Shown one piece after another: positions 46,679 through 59,300 of a stretch of 64,000 bases of DNA. The notes beneath the pieces were generated by a model, which saw only the letters and a list, made by a program, of their open reading frames with translations, was not told the DNA's origin and did not search any database. The translations under genes and the position numbers were made by a program. The stretch is from Cranoglanis bouderius (taxonomy: Eukaryota > Chordata > Actinopteri > Siluriformes > Cranoglanididae). Position 1 is the first letter of the stretch. Each line of letters opens with the position of its first letter. Location: assembly GCA_023630585.1 (NCBI GenBank), contig CM042560.1:5802501-5866500 (forward strand). Reading direction: 5' to 3'.

Positions 46679-47761
46679 CTGAAGAGAATACAGTACAGAG
46701 TCTTTAAATAAAAATACACTAACTTAAAAATATAATTTTAAATGCGTAATTCCTCTTGAATAGTTGATTGTATAGATTTTATACCACAGCACTGCTGAAT
46801 TCTGGATTCTTACCACACCACCCCACCACACCATTATTTTCCTATAACAGCATGTCTCATCATGTTTTATCCCTTACATATAAATCAGTATTTGGGTCAA
46901 ATTTATATGATATGGTATATTTTGACATATTTGCTGAGTGTTAAATAAGTTGCTAAGAATATGACAATGCAAATCAAGACTCAGACCTGTATTGGGACTT
47001 CATGTTGACCTGTGACAAGTGCTGTTAGCCATTTCAGTAGTATCTAGGGTGTACTGAACAATTTATATAGATTTTTCTGTAGTATTTTTAAACGTTCAAT
47101 GCAGTAGAAACAAACATATTCTAGCTATTCTAGCATATTACAAGTTAATTACTACTTACTAAGCCCCTAGAGTCAACTTTACATTTCAAATGAAGTAACA
47201 GCAGCTGATGCAACCCTACCATGATTCACGATGAGGCTGTGCTTGTGGTAAGTATAATAAATACTGTCATTACTGTCATAGCACTTAAGATACAGATCTT
47301 TGACATATGAGTAGGACCAAAAATAACTTTGGAACAATTGTACATATAAAGCTTGAATATATGTCCATACGTGTGAATGTATGCTGTTGATATATTATGT
47401 AAATGCACTACTAATAAAAGCAAAAAGATCACCATCAGGCCAGGCACGACTGTTGTGTGGTAAATGTTTATAGTAAACTAATAAGTCACATATTTACCTT
47501 GAGGGTTTCTCCTCATTCCTGAAGATCTACCAGCCTTCATAGTAAAATACCAACACAACATACATTTCAAACTCAATTACCACTTGAAGGCCCTGATAAA
47601 CTGGATCAGGTGTGTTCGGTTAGGGTTGGGCAACTGGGCTCCTTTACAGCCATTTTACATAATGCCATCACAATAAACATTTACATATTTTTTTTTATAT
47701 TGACATTATTTTGTGTATTGACATATAGCATTATATGTAATGGTATACTATATTATGATGC

Positions 47762-47844
<83 letters not shown>

Positions 47845-48503
47845 TGTATAAATTATTACATTTACCAAAAAGCGCCAGTAATTCCTACATTTTCTCAATG
47901 TACAAAAAAGAATTTTGAATCCATCATGTTACATATTACCCGTCAGTTGAGTGGAAAACTACTGCCAGGGAAAATGACAAGTCTGCTCTCGAATACACTA
48001 TATAGCCAAACGTTTGTGGAGACCTGACCATCACACCCATATGTAGCTCTTCCCCAAACAGTTGAATAGGATGTCTTTGTATGCTGTAGCATTACTATTT
48101 CTCTTCACTGCAACTAAGGGGCCCAAACCTGTTTCAGCATGACAATGCCCCTGTGCACAAGACGAGCTCCATGAAGACATGGTATGCCAAGTCTGGTGTG
48201 GAAGATCTTGAGTGTCCTGCACAGAGCCCTGACCTCAAATCCTCTGAACAATTTTGGGATGAACTGGAACACTGACTGCATCCCAAAGCCTCCTCACACG
48301 GCATCCAAAGTCTGACCTCACTAACGCTCTTGTGGCTGAATGAGCAAATCCCCACAGCCATGCTCCAAAATCTAGTGGAAAGCCTTCCCAGAAGAGTGGA
48401 GGTTATTATAACCGCAAAGAGGGGACAATATATAATATTGTGCATATTGGACTGTGCCTTAACAGAATAAATAACAATATTTCCATATAAAGCCGTGTTT
48501 TAG

Positions 48504-48600
<97 letters not shown>

Positions 48601-48611
48601 CTATCTATCTA

Positions 48612-48667
<56 letters not shown>

Positions 48668-48707
48668 TATATGTGTGTGTGTGTGTCTATCTATATATAT
48701 CTATCTA

Positions 48708-48767
<60 letters not shown>

Positions 48768-49171
48768 TATATATATAGAGAGAGAGAGAGACGTATAAGA
48801 ATAAATAGCTATGGCAACTTACAGACTAAGAAGCCATAGTTTAGAGCCAAATTTATAAAGATTATATTAATATATTAATATTGTAGCGTGCTTCTGTAAC
48901 ATTACGTCATCATACTTAATACTGCACACTGCGTAGACACGACGCCTCATGACCCGACTCATAATATTTACATATATAATAATTACTTGAATATATATGT
49001 ATAGGTGTATGTACATGTCGTTTGTGGTACCTGTAAGGCTGTTTTGCCGAATTCGTTCCTGGTGTCGGGGTGAACTCGGCTCTCCTCCAGCAGCCTGCGC
49101 ACCTCCGCCGCGTCTCCTCTCGCCGCCGCCGCAGTCAGACTCTTCCCCGCGTCGCTCTCACTCAGCACCAT
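46307..49171 (-). CDS. cdkn2d: CDKN2D (p19-INK4d): ankyrin-repeat inhibitor of CDK4/CDK6 (whole gene, 2 exons)
   Basis: Exon 1 49171-49031 (47 codons) and exon 2 46678-46307 join in phase 0 to 170 residues (human CDKN2D 166). INK4 proteins bind CDK4 and CDK6, block cyclin D binding and hold cells in G1. Ankyrin signatures along the chain: LTAAAARGDAAEVRRLLEES, FGKTALQ, GADPNIQDRFGITPAHDAAR, TGFLDTLCVLVDYGASVN and GALPIHIAIREGY. VRRLLEE and HPDTRN..FGKTALQ match human CDKN2D rather than CDKN2C. The intron splits ankyrin repeat 2 right after TALQ, as in mammalian INK4 genes. The 2.35-kb intron holds very long microsatellites. The neighbour on the same strand is ap1m2, as in human. Confidence 0.93.
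46679..47767. other. cdkn2d intron, 3' part
   Basis: Holds an old copy of the 'cctataacagcatgtc' repeat near 46830-46880. Otherwise nothing recognised. Confidence 0.45.
47768..47842 (+). repeat. (AT)n microsatellite
   Basis: About 37 uninterrupted TA units in the cdkn2d intron. Confidence 0.97.
47855..48198 (+). repeat. Direct repeat copy 1 (partner at 50607-50987)
   Basis: Alignable by eye with 50607-50987: ccagtaattcctacatttt, ttacatattacc, gtcagttgagtggaa and aaatgacaagtctgctctcg, then the start of the Tc1-like element through gaagacatggt. Copy 2 has a ~39-bp segment that copy 1 lacks. About 130 bp of the homology lies outside the recognised transposon ends. Confidence 0.8.
47996..48433 (+). 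mobile_element. Tc1-like element with transposase C-terminus, 3'-truncated
   Basis: Left end cactatatagccaaacgttt with TA before it. Plus-strand remnants then read HDNAPVHKTSSMKTW, CPAQSPDL and WDELEH, followed by a stop, then TAMLQNLVESLPRRVE. This is the catalytic core and tail of a Tc1 transposase, with the usual NPIE reading SSEQ. The right terminal repeat is missing. Confidence 0.78.
48506..48791 (+). repeat. Compound microsatellite (TA)n(TG)n(CTAT)n(TA)n...(GA)n
   Basis: A 286-bp run of alternating (TA), (TG) and (CTAT) blocks, ending in (GA). The order TA-TG-CTAT-TA is partly duplicated inside the run (about 48508-48670 and 48671-48776). Lies in the cdkn2d intron. Confidence 0.97.
49031..49171 (-). 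CDS. cdkn2d: cdkn2d coding exon 1
   Basis: ATG read as cat at 49169-49171; 47 codons to CAG|gtacca. It encodes MVLSESDAGKSLTAAAARGD, AAEVRRLLEESRVHPD and TRNEFGKTALQ. An in-frame upstream Met exists 19 codons earlier, but MVLSES aligns with the human start MLLEEV. GC-rich with several CpGs. Confidence 0.94.
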
Positions 49172-49990
49172 TATTACTCTTATTACTATGAGGGTGGTCT
49201 TTATCAGCCCTTCAAATAAACACCACAAAATACACCTTGTAGATGTGTTTTATCGACACATGACAGAGAGGAGAAAATGCGGCGCTTTTGTATTGTAGTG
49301 GTGCGCTTTGTTAGGTCTCGAGCGCCTTTAATTAAATGCCGGCGGACAGCTCGTGCTAAGCTAACAGGCTAGCTTGTTTACCACAGTGTAAACTAGGTTC
49401 TAACTCGATTAGCTGTCAAGAAGGAGGGACAGAGGACACGAGGAAGGAGGTACAAACGGAATATTATAGACATGAAACACACAAAATACACCAGAACAGC
49501 GCGTGAATAATCCCGAGGGCTCTGCGAGCGCTTTTGAATTTTTTAAGAATAGGGAAATGAAAGTAAGTTTAACGCAGCGAGCTCCGTCGCCTTACCTTAT
49601 CTACGTCTTTAATCTGTTGTTTATCGAGGTGTCGACGGTTAGCCGCGGCTCCTTCCCGTCTCTTTTTACAATGTTTATGAATATTTTAAATAAATCAAAA
49701 CAAACAAGCTTCTTGGGCGCCAGTACCTTTAATTTGCGCGCTTGGAAAACAGAGACAAATTTCTATCATGACTTCTCAAACCGTGACGGAAAAAAGCGTC
49801 CACCAATCAGAAGCTACAAACGGGGCCAAAACTGACCATATATGGTGAAAAGGGCGGAGTGCACGTGCGGTTGCTACAGTATCCCCATGGTAACTGCGCC
49901 TCTGGCCAATAAGCATGAAGGGCGCAGACGGCGGGCGATTTGAGAAGGTTACTTCTGCACCCCGGGACGTTCATTCATGTTTCTCCTTCA
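49172..49990 (-). promoter_or_regulatory. cdkn2d: cdkn2d 5' UTR and CpG-rich promoter
   Basis: Contains a perfect CArG/SRF-type box CCATATATGG at 49836-49845, a GC box gggcgg at about 49852, an E-box gcacgtgc at about 49861, and CCAAT at 49803-49807 and 49906-49910. All lie within about 110 bp, as in a compact proximal promoter. The transcription start probably lies between about 49300 and 49800. The motifs are by sequence only. Confidence 0.5.
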
Positions 49991-50139
49991 GCAGCGCGAG
50001 AATCGGTGAAAAAGGCGGGTTTATGCGCATTTTTTTTGTAAACTCATTGTATCTGTACAAGATATAATCAATACATGAACTCCAGTGTAATAATTTAATT
50101 CATGAAATAACATGTGACCTTCTGCAAACTAAACCAATT

Positions 50140-50368
50140 ACACAAATTCATTACTTTTTTTTTAATCATTATTATAAGAAAACAATGTTTGATTTAACGT
50201 ATTAACCATGATTTAGTGCAAAAACAATTAAATATTTCAAAAAAAAAAAAAATATTTCAGGCTAAAAAAAAAAATCTTAAAATTAACAAATTTTTTTCCT
50301 TCTGCTTCCAAAAAAAAAAAAAAAAAAGGAACTGAAATATCAAGACAGTTTTTGATGAAAGGGCTTCT
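50140..50368 (-). other. ap1m2: ap1m2 3' UTR (inferred)
   Basis: Minus-strand ATTAAA (tttaat at 50161-50166) about 205 bp after the stop is the likely polyadenylation signal. Several A/T homopolymers lie here (50238-50252, 50320-50327). Confidence 0.4.
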
Positions 50369-50391
50369 CTAGTTCGTCCTGAGTTGGTAAT
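50369..50391 (-). CDS. ap1m2: ap1m2 coding exon 12
   Basis: Acceptor ttaccttgcag|. It completes Asp and adds YQLRTN and TAG (human ends DYQLRTS). Only 23 coding bases, too short to appear as an ORF; found by expecting the conserved C-terminus. Confidence 0.92.
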
Positions 50392-53300
50392 CTGCAAGGT
50401 AAAGGGGAAAATGCATATTAAATTCACATTCATTCGTTTTTAAGGTTTTTAAATAGCAATTCCAGTGACCTATAGTGGTTTTGTCACATCCTATTTGGTC
50501 AGACTCGTTTTCCGCAAACTATGGGTCAACAGGAAAAAAAGTCTGAGTCACTCAATAATCTGTAGTGAAGCTATAGTTTAATTAAACTTTTCAGTTGTAA
50601 GATTTTATTACATTTTCCAAAAGCACCAGTAATTCCTACATTTTATTAATGTACCAAGTAAAAGTTTTTAATCCATCATGTTACATATTACCTGTCAGTT
50701 GAGTGGAAGACTACTGGCAGGTAAAATGACAAGTCTGCTCTCGATTACACTATATGGCCAAACGTTTGTGGAGACCTGACCATCACACCCATATGTGGTT
50801 CTTCCCCAGACCGCTGCCACACAGTTGTATACGTAGCTCTTCCCCAAACAGTTGAATAGGATGTCTTTGTATGCTGTAGCATTACTATTTCCCTTCACTT
50901 GAACTAAGGGGCCCAAACCTGATTCAGCATGACAATGCCCCATGCACAAAGCAAACTCCATGAAGACATGGTTTGCCAAGTCTGGGTCTGGGTGAGATTG
51001 TCAGGTGTCCACACACTTTTGGCCATATAGTGTATTTATTTAAGCGTACTGCCCATAAAAAACCTAAAGACATGCTGCTAATACCCTCCCCCCCACATCC
51101 TCCCCCTTTGTTTGCACATATGTGGGCCTGTTTGCGGAGATGAGAACAATGATGTATTTTGACAGCTTGCAAGGTAAACAAGCCGTGCCCCTAGTTTATG
51201 GTGACATCACGGCAAGTGGCTTAACTCTAACATCATCCCACCACTTGTTTTGGGGGAAGATACACTGGTGAAAGCACATTACTTTAGTCTAGATGCAGAC
51301 ATGATCAAAATAACAGTCAATTAAATTTCAGACCATGTTTTGCTGCATTTTCCAGTAATTTCAATGCTGTGGCTCTTTAACACAGTCATAGTCTCTCTGA
51401 CCCTTTATTGTGATTCTATGCAAATCACTGACCTACAGAAGATACACGCCTGATATGTGCAAACATGCAAATATTTCACCTTACCTCCACTCTGTGTGAT
51501 GTACCTAACCCAAGGCAATGCCTGGTAGCCACTCTTCTCGATGATCTTCATATATCGCACCTTATGAAATGAAACACAGCCAGACAGAATTATGTTACAT
51601 ATGATACCATTCATAATAATTACACAAATACACGGTAATAAGGATTATTAGAATTATTAATAAGAATTATTCTATTAGATGAGTGAAACTTGATGTAAAT
51701 GTGATACAAATATAGCTATAGGAGCACACAAACACACCTGTATTCCTGACACAGTGAAGTATGGGATCTCAAATTTGACTGTAATGGGTGGTTTTCCCTC
51801 CAGCTCATCTTTCTCCACACTGGGGAGGCCGAAGTGGGCTCGCATCAGGAACTCTTTCCCTCCCTACACACCCACACAATATTCAGACACAAAGTAAATA
51901 ACCGAATTGAGTGATGGACATTTAATAGGCTTAACATACAGCAAAATGTTCTGTTACTATACTACCTGCACATTATAATTTTTTGGGTATGAAACCCACA
52001 AAAATTACATACAAGAAGGCGTTTATATTGTTAGAGATATTACTCACCGGGAAGGATTTAATGGTCCACACCACCAGGTTCTTCTCAGGAACATACTTTG
52101 CATGGCCAGTACTAGTTTTAAACTTTGGGGAGTCTGCATCGCTTGGGACAGGAACACGCACCTCCACGTTATTAGCCACAGATTGCTTTTTAAACTGCCC
52201 TTTAGCCTGATGGGAAAATAAATTAGACTTGAAAGACCGTGCATTAATGCCGATATTAAATTTTCACATTGCCATAATTGCCCAAGAATAATTTTCACAT
52301 TGCCATAATTGCGTTCATTACTTATCATCACAAAATTGTACTAAATGGATACTCCAGCATTTTCTTAGCTAAAATTCTATCATCTGCAGGATACGTGTGA
52401 TTACCATAGACAAGATTTAACACGTTTCCCTGTAGTGAGTAAAGACCAGAAACTAGTTTTTGATTAAAACTCTCTTATAATTGTAGTCTAAGGCCAGTTG
52501 TTGGTACAGCCAGTAAATATTTATGTGAAACACTTTCATGAATTCTTCAGTCAAAAGACTTTAAGACACAAGACGTTCTCTCATGATTCTTAGAATGTAA
52601 CGGTTTTGATTTTGAGTTTGCCTTTCAACATCTGCCCCCAGAATTTTATTAGAAGTATGTTAGAGTAAACAGTTTTTACTTCTTTTATCAGTGTTAAAAT
52701 TCATATCTGTGGTAATCATACATACTCAGAAAAACCAGTGGATAGAGATTATATTGAAACGTGCTAGAGTGTTCCTTTAATTCATTTAGTACAAGTTAAC
52801 TTGCACTTCTTCTCACTGGAGAGGGGTCTAAAAAAATCTGCACATTTCTTGTTCACCATTTCTTTCAAATTGTCTTGCTGGACTCTCATACAGTGTACTA
52901 GGTTAGCTTCTGCAGCTGATCCTTACTTCACATTTATCCAAAACTATTATGGGCACTTATGGGCACAATTAATTGTGCAAGTAGATTTTTCTTGCTAGCG
53001 TGGCTATTAATGCATCAAAGTTGTGGTACTAGGAGGCCAAACTGGGAATTATGCACCATTCCTTTAATAAATCTTCTAATAAAAGAGCATAGATGTTATT
53101 ACTTTTACTTGGGAGATGATGAGCAAGAAAACACTGCAAATGCTTGTGTTTAACCCACCTTTACCATGATTTCCACTCGACTGTGAGAGAAATTTTCAAT
53201 AACGGACTCGATCCAGATCAGAGGTTTCACCTGTAAGATAAATTTAGGGAAGTTTTTTGGTGGGTCTGCTTTTATTAACATTACCATTAGCTCAACAATC

Positions 53301-56300
53301 ATATATTCTTAATGTTTTAGGCAAAATACAATGAATAGAGTCTCACATGAGTATTGATGCGGTAAGACATCAGCTCTGACTCTCCATCTGGAGGGATGAA
53401 TGAGATGGTTCGGTCGCTCTCAAAGCGTGACAGTCGTACACACTGGTGAAACTTCACATCTTCCATTGCTACAGTCTTCCCCTTGTCTCCTGCACAAAAA
53501 CAGACAGACAGTACAAGGTGGTCATGTATGCTCCACCCTTCTTTATGATGAATAAAACAGTGCTACGGAAATAATCGGTTATTCATCCTATGTCTAAAGT
53601 TAGTTTAGCAATCTCTGATGCAACATTAGACCTTTATGAGATTCTCTGATATAAAACAGAGAATGTGTGCAGTGAAGTTGTTGCTTACGGCCGGTAAGGG
53701 CGAAGAGCACACGGTCGTTGAGGCCCAGTCTGAGTTCAGGCATTCCCGAGAGCATCGTCTTCAGTTTAATACTGCCCACAATATCACTGCTCATTACGCT
53801 CCCGTTGGCATTCACCTGTGAGCCATATACCAATCAATGAAGCTATTTACATTGCAAAACATCAAAACATTACATACGTATTAAAGAAATAGTTCTGTGA
53901 AAAATTAATTGTACATAATTTTCCAATTATCCCAAATGTAGTTGATCAGCCGAGACATGTTCCGTGTCTAACATTTGCTTTGTTTATTTTGCACTGGAGC
54001 TAACTGAACTCATATTTAACCTGCTTTGCACGATATCCCAGTAACTGTTTTGTCTTGTGCACAATGACACCAAGGGAAAAATAATAAAGTAAATCTTCGT
54101 TTTCTCCAAGATTGGTGCACTAATTCTGTAATGTATACTATAAAACAAACAAAACTGTGTATCAATTTAGATTTGTATGGTTTACAGAAAATCATACTGT
54201 GTACTAAACCCTAAAAGCAAGTCTGCTTGGCATTACCTATGAGCTAGATCTCATTTGATGCAGATCTTTATGAAAAAGAGATTGTTAGAGATACAAATTA
54301 GCTACAAATTAGGTAAAGAAGCAAACCTCTTGGGTAACTGAACTACATTTGGATTTGGGGCGGAAATTGTGTGAATTGTGCCACTCCCATGGCAGAAAAA
54401 GGAACCAGACACGTGGCATATCTGTATATATCAAATATCAGTAATTATTTATGTGTATCATAAAAATCAACTGAATAAGTTCCAAATCTTCACAATTTGA
54501 ATGCAATTAATTTTGCATTATTTAATACCATTCTGTCGAGGGACCTCAGCACTCACCAGGACATTTATGGACTCGATGACATCTATGAAAACCTCATTCT
54601 TCTTATACTTAATGCCTTCAGACCTCCAGGACACGGCGTTGGTGACTGTCGTGGGCACTTTGGCCTTAGCGACTTCCAGTTTGTTGCCTTCTTGTGTGAT
54701 GTATCTAAATATAATTGAGGGATTCAAAGTAGTTAAAAGACAGCTATCATTCATCACACCCAGCTTACTGACAAATTATCTGTTGCAATCTCCTGTAAGG
54801 CCAAAGCTATGCTAAGCCATCACATTCAGCACATATTGCACAGGGGTACTTTCCCACCCAACAAGACTGAAATAAAAGCTTGCTGCTTCTTGACTAATAT
54901 GCTGACATAATGTCTAGCCTAAGTTTCTCAAAAACACTGAAAACTAATCCACTGGCCTTTAAGAAGCATTGACTGTAACAATTTTGTTTAATTTAAATCC
55001 TGGTGTTATGAGCACATACTCCTGCAGGATCTTGCTATCTGTGGTCTGAGGGAAGCCGAAATCCATGAGCTCATCCAGCAGCTCGTACACCACAACAAAG
55101 TTATCCTGAATGCTCTCTTCCTCCAGCTCCTTAAAGTACTCTGTGAACACCTGGACAGAGAACACACATACACAAGCAAAGAACACACATGTGGTGTCTG
55201 GTTTGGCTTGGTTCTTTAGTTTGGCATGGGAGATTTGCATATGGGGGTTCGTACAAAGTGCAAAACACACCAAGAAACCAAAATCGCAACAGCATTAACT
55301 CAAAAAGTTAGGTCTTTACTGAACATCACAGGCTTGTTCCTTGGACACAGCATATGATTATCACAAGGAAAAAGAATTACACTTTTTAGATTGTTATCTA
55401 GTTAACCTAATGAAAACAATTTAATATGAAGTTACTTACACTCACTGTCCACTTTAATAGGAATGGCTGCACATTCAGTTTTAGCCCATCCACCTCAAGA
55501 TTTGACATGTTGTGCATTCTGAGATGCTTTTCTCCTCAGCATGGTTGTAAAGAGTGGTTATTTGAGTTACTGTAAGCTTCCTGTCAGCTCAAACCTGACC
55601 TCTGAATTGAACTCACAACCTTTCGATCAGTAGTCCAATGTCTTTTTCTCTTTTGACTACATTTTTGCTGTTGCTTTTTCATATTTGTTGAGGTGTTTTT
55701 GTTATTTGCTGATGTGTTTTGCACTTACAGGCCACCATATCTGTGTCTAATGTAGCTTACAAGTATTAATATCAAGTCTATCTCATTCAAAATCTTTGCT
55801 GGAAATACATCAACGAATCTTCATGTAACTACTTCATATAATATTTTTATTTTTAAATAGATAGAAATAGAGAGAGATATAACCATATTATGAGTTATCA
55901 TATTTTGTTGTTATGACAATGTTATCATTTCCAGCTTTCTATTACAATTCCTCCTTCAAATCAAATACAATCAACTGTAGTTATCTTGCACATAACAATA
56001 CCAAATTGCGCTAATGAAAATAGTGAAAACAGTCTTGTTATAGTAAGCCTGAAATCACTTCAGAAATTCTTTGTAGATGTATTAGAGTTTTATTTAATTG
56101 CTGGCAAAAATCCACACCGATAGTTTTTCCCAGTTCCCATTGTGGGAGCGGCTGAGAAGGGTCCGCTGTCATTATACAGTACGAGAGCGGCCTCTATATG
56201 TGAAATAAAAACTATCCCTGACCAATTTTGTTGTGTTATTTGAAGTGTTTTTTTGATTCATTTTGGACGTCTAAATTTTAATTTGTTATTTTGGGAGTTA

Positions 56301-59300
56301 CTTTTAGGTTCAATTTGGATGTATATATTTTATTTACTATTTATTGATATGTATTAATAGTTATCCATCCATCCATCCATTTTCTATACCGCTTATCCTT
56401 CCTGGGAACCTGGAGCATATCCCAGGGAGCATGGGGCACAGGCAGGGGACACCCTGGACGGGGTGCCAGTCCATCGCAGGGCACAATCACACACACATTC
56501 ATACACTGTGGACACTTTTGAACATGCCAATCAGCCTACAATGCATGTCTTTGGACTGGAGAAGGAAACTGGAGTACCTGGAGGAAACCCCCAAAGCACG
56601 GGGAGAACATGCAAACTCTGCACACACATGGCCGCGGCGGGAATGGAACCCTCGACCCTGGAGGTGTGAGGCAAAGGCGCTAACCACGTGGTAAGCACTA
56701 TTTACTAGCACTACTGTCTATTTTTGTAATAAAGTTCAGCAATATTTTACTTTGAGTGTTATGTTTTCATTCAGTATCAGTTTTTTAAAAATCGGTTGTT
56801 TAATAGGTTATCGGCAGGTACTGCCCAGCTTAGTTATTGGTATCTGTAAAGTCCACTATCGGTCAGCCTCTAATTCAAAGAGCATGAGGGTACATCCCCG
56901 GATTGAGTATCGACCCTCCGGCAGAGCTTAATTCCAATCTTATTCAAATGTGCACATGCCCCTAAACTAAAGTTGAAATGAATGCAGATGGAAATAAAAC
57001 TCGACATCACAAACAGATTTGCCTTCCTCCTGCACTATAGTGAATAAGGCATGCAGTGTCTTACCTCCACCAGCTTGTACAGAAAAGAATACACCAGAGA
57101 TGCATTGGAGTTCTTGTTGGTAGTAGACACCACTGTACGGTGATCATGTTAAGTCTCATAGACACAATATTTGTTTGTTTTATTTCTCTAAAGTTCACTA
57201 TCCTTTCACTTAATCTCAGTGCAGGAACTTATCTAGGAATGGCTGTACTAAACTCGGCCACAAAAAAGCAGATATTGGTTTTAAATTGGAGCTATGTTTA
57301 ACTGGAGACTACGCTCTCAGAAATGTAGGTACCCAAATGTGGTTTTCCTTGTCACTGGGGTTGTACCATTAAGGGTATTTCTTTGGACTTTTGTCATATG
57401 TGTCTTTCACCTGGGAAAGTGCAGCTTTAATTCGCTTTTAGAGTAAAGCTTTAAGAGGTATATTAGTGGTCCTTCAGGTCAAATTATTTACCTTAAATTA
57501 TTTTTAAAGGTACAACAGATGTACCATTAATTGTACCACCCCAGTGACTTGGGAAATTGGACATTTCACAATCCTTTACATATAAGACAAAGCTGTGCTA
57601 TTTTATGACGACGATTCCTACATCAGTACTTCTCCATACTATAACTCTACCAAACCTGCCCTGGCATGAATTTTTAACACCATTATGATCCACCTCTGCA
57701 TTCGAAACTACAATCAGATAGACCAGACGACTTCAAATGATTAAACCTGTGTGTGTGGGAGTGCCATCCACTCAAAACCACTGACGAAAGGATACAATAA
57801 AGATTGCTGTGCTTGATCCACATGAAGTGGACACTGCCATGTGAAATAACAGGGCACATTAGCCCTTCCTCTTCCTGTTGCAACAGCAGCGGCAGGAAGT
57901 GGTCTATCTCCGACATGTCCACATCGCCTTTGTAGTTGCGACATATCAGTACCTGAAGAGAGTAAAATTCAAAAGATTTGGATAAACGTTTGCATGCATG
58001 TCTATTATGAGTTTTCCCCCAAAACCATCTTGAAATACAAATCATCCAAAGATTGCTTTATGCGGTATTGCTTTACGCAAATTTTAGGTCAACCCTAACA
58101 CTGTGATTCAGGAAATTAGTAGCCCATTATTGTCAAGAAGGAATGTTCTTGATGCATTTATATTCAGACGTTTGATATTTCTGAGAATGATGCAGATACT
58201 ACAGGTGTGCAACAGGTTAAGATAAGTGATAAGTGTTTCTAAATTAATGTCATCTTAAACAACAGAGATTTCTCTTTACATCACTGCATTAGTGGCGTAT
58301 GCACAATTGAGATTACTGTAAAGAGCACTTCTCCCTTCTGTTTTCTCATCTGCCCTCCTTTGACCATTGTGAAAGAAACAGAGCTGGCTCATCTCACATT
58401 ACAAGTCCAGCAGACGTCTTCTGAATAGTGCTGGAAATTAAAGTGCTTCTATCTTACATTTATCATTTAAAAAATAAAAATAATAATAATGAATTTGGAA
58501 AGTAGCCTGTTTTTCCTTGGTATCCTCCAGGGCTGTGAAACAAGGCCAGCATGTCTGTGAATTTTTTTTTTTTTCTTTTTCTTTTTCTTTTTTAACAGCA
58601 GTAGAAATCACAATCCACCATTTGTATATATTATCGAGCTCTTATACTTATCAGCCTGTTTGACTGGCAAAGTGAATAAAATGCATTTAATCCAAACCTC
58701 AGTAACTGAAAAAATTAAGTAGGGCTAGAAATAATGTCAACAAAGACCTTTTGGAAGAAATTTCACTAAGAAAAAGCTTCAATAAATAGCCAGGAAATGA
58801 TTATTAATATACACATTTGAATAAAGGGCTTAATATTTGAATCAATCATTTTTAAAAATCTGGGGCTGAGGGTTCTGTGTATGAACCCCTGGATTAAATT
58901 AGGAGGCAATGAGAGGAAATTTGGGTGGCTATATGGAGACATCACCAATGTTTTAGTGGCTCTATCTGATATAGCCTACATACTAGGACACTATAAAATA
59001 GTAGCTATATCAAAATAATATTCCACCTGGTTGCCGTGGAAACGGCAGGCGTGTCCTACTTAGTATGGAATTTAGTATGGAAGTTAGTATTGTGGTTGCT
59101 TTGGACGTAGCCACTGTAGTCTACTAGTAAAAATATATTGTAAAGACTGAAGAAAGACTTTTGCTAGATATTCAGGTTAAGGATATAACACTTTCTGAAG
59201 CCCATGTATCTTAAACTAGAACACAGAGGTTCTAGCGGTCGCCATGTTACGAGAATGACAGCTAGCAGCTCCAAAAAAAGAACAAAAAAGCAAACAAAAA

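Noticed and set aside
48505..48839. Long ORFs of alternating Tyr-Ile at 47.6-48.0 and 48.5-48.8 kb
   Set aside because: They are translations of (TA)n microsatellites, not genes.
49861..49893. RFX X-box in the cdkn2d promoter (ggttgct ... ggtaac)
   Set aside because: The half sites are too far apart for the X-box consensus.
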